DNA of 64,000 nt from Brasenia schreberi (taxonomy: Eukaryota; Streptophyta; Magnoliopsida; Nymphaeales; Cabombaceae): positions 33,402,001 through 33,466,000 of the forward strand of contig JAYKKT010000090.1 in assembly GCA_036023115.1 (NCBI GenBank). The letters are read 5' to 3'. Below are positions 48,060-59,019 of the stretch, piece after piece (within the stretch, counting starts at the first letter, position 1; every line of letters begins with the position of its first letter). A program made the translations under genes and the position numbers. Under the pieces are notes generated by a model that worked only from the letters and a program-made list of their open reading frames with translations, had not been told where the DNA came from and did not search any database.

Positions 48060-49130
48060 CCCGCACCGAGCTCAAGGTCAAGGCCATGGAATACAAAATG
48101 AATATTTTTGTTTCGGCCCAGAGGATCTCCAACAGCTCAAGGCCAAAGGCATGGAAGATGGAACTCTCAGGAGGTACACAACCTTTGAAGCTCTCACGGG
48201 ATTTGTTGAGGCTCAAAACCAAGGCACTTCAACTAAGTCCAGATCAACGGTTGAAGCTCGTCTTCCCTGTCGATGGATGGTGTAAATTCGATCGGCCAAT
48301 GCCAAGAGGGTACTTTGGCAAACGGGCATGTTTCACAAGCTCAGTGTGCACTGCAAGAGAGTTGCTAGAGAACCCCCTATCATTTACCATGGCTTGGATG
48401 GCTACAATGGGCCCCATTACTAACAACAACATGATTCCCTTTTCGGATTTCATGAGATTGTATTTTAAATCTCCATAAAACAGTTTTCGTTTTAAAATTG
48501 TTACATGCATTTTTCGGATAAAGTGAAATGACTTTTAAAAAGAAAAGCCTATAGAGAAAAACTTAAAGATGAAAAAGTAATGTATAAATACAAAAAATCA
48601 TACAGTACGTGATTCACATTAGAGTATTCTAAGAAAAACCTTCTGTCGGTAACATAGAAAAACTTTTTCTTTTTTGTTCTATTTTATCCTACTTTACACG
48701 AAATAGAGTACTTTACACGAAATAGAGAAGAAGCGAAGAAATCCAAAGCGAAAGAAATACATACAGTCAGAACCAAGATCGAACCGTCGGCTTCCGCTGT
48801 GCCATAACCGAAGCCCGAAAAGTTGAGATGGCTCCGGCAAACAGAGATTGCCACAACAGGCTTTAGTACAGAAGGCTGTTGACATAGTTACAGATGGTTT
48901 CATGAGATCTGTGATCGATCGTTTCGAAGTGAACCGAGCAGTGCCTTCATTGACAGCAACTGTGATGGTAGCTCAATGGTCTAGATTGTCATTCTACACA
49001 ACAGATTTTGGCTGGGGAGATCCTCTGAACGTTGGTCCTGTAACACTGTCAGCAAAGAAACTCATCTCCTTTCTGCCTCATCGAGAGGGAAATAACATAA
49101 CACGTTGGTCCTGTCGAGTTCCTGCACTTG
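48060..49130 (+). pseudogene. BAHD acyltransferase pseudogene (omega-hydroxypalmitate O-feruloyl transferase-like)
   Basis: Two blocks of a BAHD C-terminal half are seen. Block 1 (about 48090-48395) gives GMEDGTLRRYTTFEALTGFV, then after a frameshift TKALQLSPDQRLKLVFPVDG and GYFGKRACFTSSVCTARELL. Block 2 (48859-49128) gives [31 protein letters not shown] and the family motif DFGWG (TTDFGWGDP). BAHD enzymes transfer acyl groups from CoA; this subgroup makes suberin and wax ferulates. The N-terminal half with the HxxxD active site is missing, the frame is broken at least twice, and 463 bp are inserted between the blocks. It is not functional. Confidence 0.82.
48391..48863. mobile_element. 463-bp insertion in the BAHD pseudogene with 5-bp direct repeats
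   Basis: GGCTT at 48391-48395 and 48859-48863 borders the insert 48396-48858. Joining the outer parts restores a continuous acyltransferase reading across the point, which shows that the insert is foreign. A 5-bp TSD would suit a solo LTR, but no clear TG...CA ends with matching repeats can be fixed, so the class is open. Confidence 0.45.
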
Positions 49131-50477
49131 TAATTTGTACATGAAAACTCCAGTAGGGAGCTTCAGTCTTATTCTTTGGTAATTAGCGAACCTGACTTGT
49201 CAGGCCAAACTTTTGTGACCCAAATACAAACTGTATATATAACTATACATATATCATTATATATGTGGAGAGAGAGAGAGAGAGACTGAGTTACATGGGA
49301 GTCCAAATATACCCCTCAAGGATGACTCTAACCGACCATGTTGGCTTCCGACGAGTTATTGTTCTAGTGCTCCAATACGAGACGAGCTGCTCGTGATTAG
49401 CTTTTTGATTGAGATTTAAGTAGCTTTACAAGGCAAACGAAATCCTACTCAATGAAGAAAAAGCTCACACTAACATTTTGAGGTGTAATACAATGTCTAC
49501 AGATTCTCAAACTACCAAGATTGATACAATGGTAGGACAGTTTCTCAAAATAAATATCAAACATCAGAATTTATGAGGTTTTCCAAGTAGATACGATAAA
49601 CGGGGAAAACTCTGTCAAAATAGATATGAAAATCAGACAACACAAGAATTGGCCATTCTGATATAGATCTCATTTCGTTCCTCTCCAACCAGTTCTCTTA
49701 AGCTGCAGTAGCAGCAGCCATCAACTCAGCAAAATTCTCAAGTCTTTCCTGCACAAAACATTCAAAGCAAGATTAACGATGGCTACATCACCAGAAACAG
49801 TAAAGAAATACTGCACCTCTTTTCTAAAACTTTCATCCGTGGGCACCGGTGGTAATAGGGAGAGTTCCTAGTCACTGTAGCAGCAGTATGATACAGGTTA
49901 AGATTGCAGAAACATAAAGACACCATTAATTGTGTAATGGCCACCAATCACCTCTGCTTTGTTCTTTCAGGTTCCCATGGCCATATGACAAATGCGTCAC
50001 TAGAAACAGTACGGATATTCCTACAGAAAGATTCAAAAGCAAGATTTAAACAAGCTATTTCAAGAACACTTGAAATGAAAGTATATGAATTTTTCAAGGT
50101 ATAAGGATTGGTTTACACAATTAATTATATGGAGTCATCATAATCTGATTTGCCAAGCTGCTTGAGCATAAAGTGACTTGAAAAATATACACAAGTATTT
50201 GAGATCCGTAACATCCCTCAACCTAACACAAATTAGAGAAAAGATTGACTACATAGTAGAGTGGAATCCCTTGCCAAAACTTCTTGCTGATTTCTTTAGT
50301 AATATTTTTGAAAGATCATCTTATTAGTATTAGAGAAAAATCCACTTTAGAACACTATGGCTTCACTAATTTTCACATCAAGGGAGTACACTTTTTCTCT
50401 TACGAAGCTACGCATGTTTGTGTTTTTCACCGTTAATAAAAAAGAGGTCTTTCATATTAAACGTCAATTTTCCACCG
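49131..50477. other. Intergenic DNA
   Basis: A (GA)n tract lies at 49267-49286. Apart from the candidate minus-strand exon at 49699-49753, no gene is recognised. Confidence 0.45.
49699..49753 (-). CDS. Candidate 3'-terminal exon of an unrecognised gene
   Basis: On the minus strand an acceptor TTTTGTGCAG is followed by an open stretch ERLENFAELMAAATAA and a stop. A possible preceding exon (PVPTDESFRKE, about 49817-49850) ends at GTGCAG. It looks protein-like but is too short to assign, and the gene would be cut off by the LINE to the right. Low confidence. Confidence 0.25.
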
Positions 50478-53400
50478 TTGAGTTGGCATGGTCCCGCTCT
50501 AAGCAATTGAAAAGTAAGAAAGGGTCACTACATTTTCGTCCGGATATAGTGAATAAATTACCGAAGGGGTTCTCACATCATGGAAAGGTGTGGGTAAAGA
50601 AGTTAGTCTCGCTATATTCTCATCCGAATGTAGTGAACAAATTACCGAGAGGATCTCCGCATTTTCAATATGGATGAATGCGAAAGTAAGGAAGTTAGTC
50701 CTAGATAATAATATTTGTATTGGTTCTTAGGTAATAGAGGTGGTATATACTTTGATTGAGAGAAAGATTCATATCCTATGTTTACAAAAGACAAAGTGAG
50801 TTGGAAAAAAAAAGGAGATTGAGGATATAGATTTTAAATTATGGTACTCAAGTAAGAAAAAGTCTTCAAATAGGGTTTGTATTATCATAAATAAAGATTT
50901 AAAGAATAATATGGTGACCAAATCATGACGTTGAAATTAGTATTAGGAGCAGAGGTTTTGAATATAGTTTGTGCTTACGTACCCCAAGTAGGACTAGAAG
51001 ATAGTATAACGACAACTTTTTGAGAAGAGTTAAATAAGGTGATTCAAAGAATTTCACAAAGGTTGATGATTTGTTTACGAGGAGCATGTCGGTAAAAAGG
51101 CAATAGGATATCAAAGTATTCATGAAAACTTTGGTTTTGGGGATATAAATGAGGAAGGTGGGAGATTTTAAATTTTGCTATGGCATTTGATCTCTTTATA
51201 GTCAATACAATCTTCAAAAAACGAGATGAACATTTAGTTACTTATAAGAGTGGCTTATCACAAACACAAATTGATTATTTTATTTGTAAGAAAAAAGATA
51301 GAGAGTGTTGTAAATATTGCATGGTAATTTAAGGAGAAAGCTTAACCACCCAACATCAACTTTTAGTTATGGATTTAAAGGTAAAAGAGCGGACAAAGAA
51401 AAAAAGAGTGCACCGAGCTATTCAGACTAAATGATGGAATATCAAAAGCGAGAAACAAAGTATATTTAACCATAAAGTCCTTCAAGGAAATGCTTCGAAT
51501 TATGTTAGTACACCTTGTGATATTAAAACAATATTAGGAAAGTAGTGAAAGATGTCTTAGGTGAATCTAAAGGAGGTATACCGACACAAAAAGAAGTTTG
51601 GTGGTAGAGTGAAGTAGTGTAAAATAAAATCAAAACAACGAGGGTATGTTACAAATTACATTATGCTAAGAAAACTAATAAAAGTTTAAAAGTTTATAAG
51701 AAAGCAAAGAAAGAAGCAGAAAAGGCTGTGAGTGAAGCAAAAGCTAAAAATTGAGAGGATTTATATAAAAAACTCAACTCAAAAGCAGGTAAAAACGATA
51801 TTTTTAGGATAGCTAGGGCTAGAGATAAGAAAATTAAGGATTTTAATTTTGTTAGATACACTAAAGACAAGGATGAAAAAATTCTAAAAATTCTACTGGC
51901 AAATGATGATATAAAAATAAATGAAAAAACTATTTTTACAAGTTTTTTAATGAAAATAAAGATGTTAGTATTAGCTTAAGGGAGTTAGCCAAATCAGAAA
52001 AATATATAAACCACAATTTCTACTGACATATTCAAAAGAGTGAAGTAAAAAAGGCCCTTAATCATATGAAGGGTGATAAATCAGTAGGAAGAAACAATAT
52101 TCCTATAGAAATTTGGAAAATCCTAGAAGAAACATGAATCACTTTGCTCACAAGACTATTTAATAAAATACGGAGAAACCAAAAGATATCCAAGGAATGG
52201 AGAATGAGTATACTTATATCCATATAAAAGAACAAGGGAGACATTTAGAATTGTGCGAATTATGGGGGTATCAAGTTAATGAGACATACTATGAAATTAT
52301 GAGAAAAAATTATCGAATGTAGGTTAAGACTAGTATCGACTACAACAAAGAACCAATTTAGATTCATGTCAAGTAGATCTAGTGTTGAAGAGATTCACCT
52401 TTTGAGACGTCTTATGAAATATTTTAGAGCAAAAAAGAAAGACCTTTACATGATATTTATTGATCTAGAAAAAGCTAACGATAGGGTACCAAGGGAGGTT
52501 GTTTGGAGAACCTTAGAAAAATGAGGTATCCATTGACATACATAAACCTTATAAGAGACGTGTATGATGGTGCAAAAACATGTATGAGGACTCATGAAGG
52601 AATGACAAACTTCTTTGAAGTTAATATTGCGTTACATCAAGGATCAACTTTAAGTCCATACTTATTTATAATGGTGATTGATGAGTTAATAAAACATATT
52701 CAAGATGAAGTACCTTGGTATATGTTATTTGGAGATGACATTGTCTTAGTAGAGGAGTCTAAGGAAAAAGTTAATAGAAAATTAGAACTATAGAGAGAAA
52801 CATTAGAAAGTAAAGGCTTTCGACTTAGTAGAACAAAGCCAAAATACATAGAATGTAAGTTTGATCATTTCATTACTTTAAAGGACATAAAAATTAAAAT
52901 TGGTACACACTACATCGGTGAAAAAGAAAATTTTAAATATCTAAGGTCAATTTTTCTGAGTGATGAAAGAATTGATGGAGATGTTACGCATAAAATTAAT
53001 GTTGATTGGCTAAAATGGAGAGGAGCATTAGGTATTCTTTGTGATAAAAAGATATCATTAAAGTTAAAAGGTAAATATTATAGAGGAGTAATTAGACCTG
53101 CCATGTTTTATGGTTCTGAGTGTTGGGCAATTAATCATCAACATGTACATAAGATGTCTGTAACATAAATGAAAATGTTGAGATGGATAAATAGTCATAT
53201 AAGAAAAGACTATACATAATGAGGTTATTAGAAACAAATTTGGAGTGATGCCAATAGACGATAAAATGAGAGAATATCGTTTAAGATAGCTTGGACATGT
53301 AGAAAGAAGATCAAAAGAACTTTTAGGAAGGTATGAAAAACTAAATTTTGAAAGTATTAAAAGAGGTAGAGGACGATCCCAAAAGTGTTGAAAAGAAACA

Positions 53401-53537
53401 ATAAAAAATGATCTAGGTTATTGTGAGTTAATTGCTAACATAGACACTGTCTCTGTAGAAACAAAAAATCCATGTAGTCAACCCTCTCTAGTATGGGAAA
53501 AGGCTTAGTTATTGTTATTGTATTGAGCCGGCATGGT
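50478..53537 (+). mobile_element. Old, decayed RTE LINE with 15-bp TSD
   Basis: The element is about 50493-53522. Its flanks TTGAGTTGGCATGGT (50478-50492) and TTGAGCCGGCATGGT (53523-53537) are a 15-bp TSD with two mismatches. It lacks the first 175 or so bases of the family head. Endonuclease and RT can be followed in short frames only (QTQIDYFICKK near 51265, HQGSTLSPYLF near 52638, [12 protein letters not shown] near 52722) with many stops and indels. Its divergence from the 2-kb and 29-kb copies is the highest of the full-size copies, so it is the oldest. Confidence 0.9.
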
Positions 53538-54413
53538 GGATGATATCACAAAGTAAATCTACATAGTAGATGATGATTTACATTATAAGTTATTGATAAT
53601 AATTTTTCATTATAAAATATTATAATAAAAGTTTATGCTTATATTAGTACATTGTATTATATTATAAAGAAGTTTATATACATGATGGAAAAAATTCTAC
53701 CATGGGACTAAAGTTTTAGTTTATCATAGTATGAGCATAAGATTTATGTCAAAAGATTTTTCTTTTTCAGAGTTTAACATATAGTAGGTGATTGTTGATT
53801 TTGGTGAAAGAAATTCTGCATTCAAATCTCACAACTTATTATGGAAATTCACGTACGCTAATGATATTTGCAATAACACTATAATATTATATATTCACAT
53901 ATATTAATATTATCTGATGAAATTTGCTACCAATAGTTTGTAAGATAAGTTATATCATAGTGTATCCAAATATTTAGTTCAAAATATGTATCGGAACATA
54001 TTATAGTGTTTAATTTAGAATGTTATTTATATTTTAATACTATAAACATATTGTACATTTATAATGGCAATATAATATTATATAATATAGAATTTCTATT
54101 GTAATATATAATACTATAATATGTACTATAGTATATTGTAGTAACATTTGTAATATAGCCATGATAATAACGCTATGAATATTATTGAATTACAATATTA
54201 TTATTAACATTATATAATCAAACATATTATAGTACTATATAATTTATATTATGACATAATTATCAATAATTCATAATATAAATTATGATATGTATATTAA
54301 TATTTGTAACACAATTTAGAGATTTAGATTGGGTTAGGCTTATTAAATGATCTGCATTGATAACAGATCCTGAAATTAACTTAAGTATATGTTAAGTTGG
54401 ACTTAGGTTGTTA
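53538..54413. other. Very AT-rich spacer
   Basis: Almost only A and T with ATATTATAAT-type words between two LINEs. No gene or ordered repeat is visible. Confidence 0.6.
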
Positions 54414-55434
54414 AAACAACAACAACTAAGCCTTTTCCCATACTAGACGGGGTCGGCTACATGGATTCTTTGTTTCCATAGATCCCTATCATGTGCTATG
54501 TTAGCAGTTAACTCCCAATAAGTTAAATCATTCTTTATTGTTTCTTTCCAACACTTTTGTGGTCGTCCTCTATCCCTTTTAATACTTTCCAAATTTAGTT
54601 TTTCTAACCTTCTTACAGGTTCTTCTGTTGATCTTCTTTCTATATGTCTAAACCATCTTAAGTGATGTTTTCTCATTTTATCCTCTATTGGTGCCACTCC
54701 TAATTTGTTTCTAATAACCTCATTATGTATACGGTCTTTTCTTATATGACCACTCATCCATCTCAACATCTTCATTTTTATCACAGACATCTTTTGTACA
54801 TGTTGATGATTAACTGCCCAACACTTAGAACCATAAAACATGGTAGGCCTAATTGCTGCTCTATAATATTTACCTTTTAATTTTAATGGTATCTTCTTAT
54901 CACAAAGAATACCTGATGCTTCTCTCCATTTTAACCAACCAGCATTAATTCTATGTGTAACATCTCCATCAATTCTTCCATCACTTTGAAAAATTGACCC
55001 TAGGTATTTAAAACTTTCCTTTTGGAGAATGCAATGTGTGCCAATTTTAATTTCTATGTCCTCTGAAGTAGCCAAATGATCAAACTTACATTCTGTCTTT
55101 GTTCTACTAAGTCGGAGACCTTTGCTTTCTAATGTTTCTCTCTATAGTTCCAATTTTCTATCAACTTTTTCCTTAGACTCCTCCACTAATACAATGTCAT
55201 ATGCAAATAACATACACCAAGGTACTTCATCTTGAATATGTTTTGTTAACTCATCGATCACCATTATAAATAAGTATGGACTTAAAGTTGATCCTTGATG
55301 TAACCCAATATTAACTTCAAAGAAGTGTCGTTCCTTCATGAGTTCTCACACATGTTTTTGCACCATCATACATGTCTCTTATAAGGTTAATATATGTCAA
55401 TGGGATACCTCTTTTTTCCAAAGTTCTCCAAATA
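54414..55434 (-). mobile_element. 5'-truncated RTE LINE (last about 1 kb), minus strand
   Basis: The tail (AACAACAACAACTAAGCC) is at the left and homology ends at the right near 55434, within the RT core (equivalent to about 4515 in the family). The main frame 55075-54443 (210 aa) keeps the whole RT C-terminal domain ending HVADPV. Upstream the catalytic loop reads FAYD, one substitution from FADD, and stops break the frame. No TSD could be recognised. Confidence 0.88.
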
Positions 55435-56073
55435 AAAAAAAAGTTATACACCAAAATCTGTTGAAAATAAATACATATACACATATAGAGATAATATAGA
55501 GATAGAGATAATGGTTGGTACACGATCCTCTTCTTTACTTAAATCTTTTCAAACATTTTCCATCATTAAACATTTTCCATCATTTGAATCACATGAAAAT
55601 GATGAAGGTTTGAATTAAAAAACAATAGTGTATCATTGTACTTTACTCACATTTCATCAACAACACAATCACCTTTTTTATTCAAACATGATTAAGCATA
55701 TCTCATTATCACTGAAAGTATGAATATATACATAGAGTAGCCTTCCATGCTATACATTGCTATCGTTGTCATGATCCGTATGATCAATCGAACAATTGTG
55801 ATCAAGACCCTCATTCTGCGTCACGTATATAACATTTATGGTTGTGTGGATCGTATAACAACACATCGTCTAAAGAGGGTGTCTAACAATATATATATAG
55901 CTGAGATTAGGAATTGACGTTAAGAAATCTAGCAGCTATAACTACTTATACACGAGGTCGGGCATAGCTGCCAACAGCAATTCCCTCGCCCTCTTTGCGT
56001 AAACCCCTCCTACAAAACCCTAGAACCAGAGATCAGAAGAGGAGAGCGAAAAGAAAGGCCTTCTCAGAGGGGG
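55435..56073 (+). promoter_or_regulatory. Upstream region of the PPR gene
   Basis: AT-rich DNA with no gene. It is only 640 bp from the truncated LINE to the PPR start, so the promoter is either inside this stretch or continues into LINE sequence. GC content jumps at about 55980, shortly before the ATG. Confidence 0.45.
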
Positions 56074-59019
56074 ATGTCTCTGTATCGCCTCTTACTCCGA
56101 TCCCTTGGCACCACCACCAAAACCTTTCATCCCCCATCTCCCTTCCCTCCTCTTCTCCGTCGTGGCTTCGCCTTCTCCTCCGCCGAAGAAGCCGCTGCCG
56201 AGCGTCGCCGCCGGAAGCGCCGTCTCCGCATCGAGCCTCCTCTCCACGCCCTCCGTCGCTCCTCACCGCCGCCTTCCAATTCCTCCCTCCGCCTCCCCGA
56301 CTCCACCTCCGCCCTCGTTGGCAACCGCCTCAACCTCCACAACCGCATCCAAACCATGGTCCGCTCCAGCCGCCTGGACGAAGCCATCGCCACCCTCCGC
56401 TCATCCATGTTCTCCAACTGCCGTCCCACCGTCTTCACCTGCAACGCCGTCATGGGCGCGCTCCTCCGCTCCGGCCGCCTCGACGACGTCCTCCCTCTCT
56501 TCCAATTCTTCACCCGTTCTGGCGTCATCCCCAACGTCGTCTCCTACAACATCCTCATCAACTCCCACTGCGACGCCGGTCGCGTTGACCACGCCCTCGA
56601 CGTTTACCGAACCATCCTCGCCGAAGCCCCCTTCAGCCCATCGCACGTCACTTATCGCCACCTGACGAAAGGCCTTGTCGACGCCGGTCGCCTCCCGGAC
56701 GCCGTCGCCCTCCTCCGCGAGATGCTTTCCCGTGGCCACGGCGCCGATTCCCTCGTCTACAACAACCTCATAGCCGCCTATTTCGATCTTGACGACATCC
56801 CAAAGGCGCTCGAGCTCTTCGACGAGCTCCGCGAGCGCTGCGTGGTCTATGATGGCGTCGTCGTAGCGACAATAATGGATCGGTACTTCAAACGTGGGAT
56901 GGAGAAGGAAGCCATGGATTCTTATAGGGCATTGCTCGACAAGGAGTTTAATATGAGCGCCGTCACCTGCAATACCCTGCTCGAAGTTTTGTGCAAGTAT
57001 GAGAGGATGGAGGAAGCCAACGACCTCTTCGACTCGATGCTTCTGAGGCACAAGCCGCCGTCTTTCGTAGGAATGACCGTGGATTCGTACAATATCATGG
57101 TGAATAAGTACTGTGAGCGTGGGGAGTTCGCGGAGGCGATGGTGGTATTGAAGAAGAAGGGGGCCAAGCCATGCGTGCTTGATGCGTCAGTGTATAACAA
57201 TTTGATGAAACGGTTGTGGGACAAAGAGATGATTTCCGAGATGGAAGAGGTGTTGAGAGAGATGCCTCAGCGCGGAGTGAACCCGGACGTCTCGACTCTT
57301 GGTCTCATGGTGAATAATTACCTTGAGAAGGATCGTGTGGAGGAAGCAGTTGAGGGCTTTACGAAGGTGGTTGATGCGGGATTGAAAGCGGAAGCGGATT
57401 CCTGCAACAAAATTATTGAAGAATTGCTCAATAGGGATAGATTGTCGGAGGCGGAACAGGTTTTCGCGAAGATGGCCGCTGCTAAGGAAGTGAAGCCGGA
57501 CTCAGAGACGTACGAAATCTTGTTTAAGGAGTACCTGGAGAAACAGGAGAAATCAGAGGAAGGGTGGAAATTGCTGGAAGAAATGGCGAAAAATGGTGTC
57601 TTGATCACCCCTGCGATGCGAGAGACGGCGATGACAGTATTTGGAAAGGAAGGAAGAGGTGAAGATTTGGGGAGATTGATCCAAGAAAATAAAGAAGCAT
57701 ATGAGAAAGCTCGTGCAGAGGCCGAAGCAAAGTCGAGCTTGTTTGGTATTTTGAGCGCCAGTGCAAATTCAAAGCCGGCCGCAAATGCAAACAGTAATAC
57801 CAATCAAAATGGCAATACAAATGGGATTTCAAACTCCTTTGGAAGTTCGTCTCCGAATGCAAATTCGAGACCATATGGAAATGTGAGTAGCAGCCTGAAT
57901 CAATTTGGAAATGCAAGCCCGAATCCAAGCCTTTTTGGGAATTCAGTTGGGAGCACAGACCAGCGACCTTATGAAAATGTGATCAGCAATCCAAATCAAT
58001 ATGGGAGTCCAAGCGCTAATCCGAGCCCTTCTGGGTATTCTGGTGGGAGTGCATATCAGTCGTATGCGAACGTGAGCAGCAGTTCTAATCAATCTGCCGA
58101 TGTGATCAGCAGTTCAAATCATCCGAATCTTTATGGGAATTCAGGTACAAATGCACATCAGCCATATGGGTATGTGAACAACAGTTCAAATCAGTACGGC
58201 AGTGCAAGCAATAGTCCGAACATTTCTGCCAACTTGGATCCGAGGCCATCTGGTAGCATGAATGGCAGTCCAAATCAATCTTGGAAGGCAAATATGAATC
58301 CGAACTCATATGCTGATTCGAGTGCAAATGCATATCTGAGACCCTATGGTAATGTGGATGTCAGTCAAAACCAATATGGCAATGGATATGCGAGTCCAAA
58401 CCCATATGGAAAGTCAAGTGTCAACACAAATCTGAGATCGTATGGAGATTTCGACAACAAACAACATCAGTATGGGAAAGCCAACACGAATTCAAGCCCT
58501 GCAAACGCCTATCAGAGAGCGTATGGAAATGTCAATGGCTTTGAGAATCAGTATGGAGGTGTGAATCCGAGCCCTTATGGTAATTCTAATGTGGATGCAA
58601 GCACAAGACCTTATGGGAATGCAAATGTTAATCCAAGTTTTGGGAACTCACACAATGTGAATCCAAGTCAATACAGTAATCGGGACATGGCTTCAAATGC
58701 GAGACCTTATGGAAGTGCAAATGGGGGTCCAAATCAATATGGGGTTGCCGATGCTAATCTAGGTTTTGGGAATTCAAGTTCGAATTCCAATTCGTACGGC
58801 AATTGGGATGGAAATCAAGGTTCATATGGGTACTCGGCTGGAAACGCTAACCAGACTGCCTATGTTGATCCAAGAGCAAATGCAGTTCCATACACGAATA
58901 AATATGAAAATGTTGCACAATACCCTGGTTCTTCTCCTTCATATCCTTCTTCTCCTTCTTCTCCAGATGATAAGGAACAACAGAAATTTGCTCCGCAGGC
59001 AGAACAAGCCGCAGCGTGA
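56074..59019 (+). CDS. P-class pentatricopeptide repeat protein with a long Asn-rich tail (981 aa, intronless)
   Basis: PPR proteins bind single-stranded organelle RNA through helical 35-residue repeats. The N-terminus (MSLYRLLLRSLGTTTKTF, then Arg-rich) looks like a mitochondrial presequence. Repeats run from about residue 90 to 540: VFTCNAVMGALLRSGRLDDV, VVSYNILINSHCDAGRVDHA, LVYNNLIAAYFDLDDIPKA, DSYNIMVNKYCERGEFAEA, ASVYNNLMKRLWDKEM and others, all P type with no E or DYW domain. From about 560 to 970 there is a low-complexity tail of Asn, Ser, Tyr, Gly and Pro built of degenerate units such as RPYGNVN..PNQYGN. The PPR part resembles the plant GRP23 / EMB1796 group, whose known member GRP23 has a Gln-rich C-terminus; that grouping is from memory. 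The 5' half is very GC-rich and the tail is not. Confidence 0.93.
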   Translation: MSLYRLLLRSLGTTTKTFHPPSPFPPLLRRGFAFSSAEEAAAERRRRKRRLRIEPPLHALRRSSPPPSNSSLRLPDSTSALVGNRLNLHNRIQTMVRSSRLDEAIATLRSSMFSNCRPTVFTCNAVMGALLRSGRLDDVLPLFQFFTRSGVIPNVVSYNILINSHCDAGRVDHALDVYRTILAEAPFSPSHVTYRHLTKGLVDAGRLPDAVALLREMLSRGHGADSLVYNNLIAAYFDLDDIPKALELFDELRERCVVYDGVVVATIMDRYFKRGMEKEAMDSYRALLDKEFNMSAVTCNTLLEVLCKYERMEEANDLFDSMLLRHKPPSFVGMTVDSYNIMVNKYCERGEFAEAMVVLKKKGAKPCVLDASVYNNLMKRLWDKEMISEMEEVLREMPQRGVNPDVSTLGLMVNNYLEKDRVEEAVEGFTKVVDAGLKAEADSCNKIIEELLNRDRLSEAEQVFAKMAAAKEVKPDSETYEILFKEYLEKQEKSEEGWKLLEEMAKNGVLITPAMRETAMTVFGKEGRGEDLGRLIQENKEAYEKARAEAEAKSSLFGILSASANSKPAANANSNTNQNGNTNGISNSFGSSSPNANSRPYGNVSSSLNQFGNASPNPSLFGNSVGSTDQRPYENVISNPNQYGSPSANPSPSGYSGGSAYQSYANVSSSSNQSADVISSSNHPNLYGNSGTNAHQPYGYVNNSSNQYGSASNSPNISANLDPRPSGSMNGSPNQSWKANMNPNSYADSSANAYLRPYGNVDVSQNQYGNGYASPNPYGKSSVNTNLRSYGDFDNKQHQYGKANTNSSPANAYQRAYGNVNGFENQYGGVNPSPYGNSNVDASTRPYGNANVNPSFGNSHNVNPSQYSNRDMASNARPYGSANGGPNQYGVADANLGFGNSSSNSNSYGNWDGNQGSYGYSAGNANQTAYVDPRANAVPYTNKYENVAQYPGSSPSYPSSPSSPDDKEQQKFAPQAEQAAA

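Noticed and set aside
56033..57928. Long antisense and alternate-frame ORFs over the PPR gene
   Set aside because: They are shadows of the GC-rich coding sequence; the 981-codon frame has the PPR repeats.
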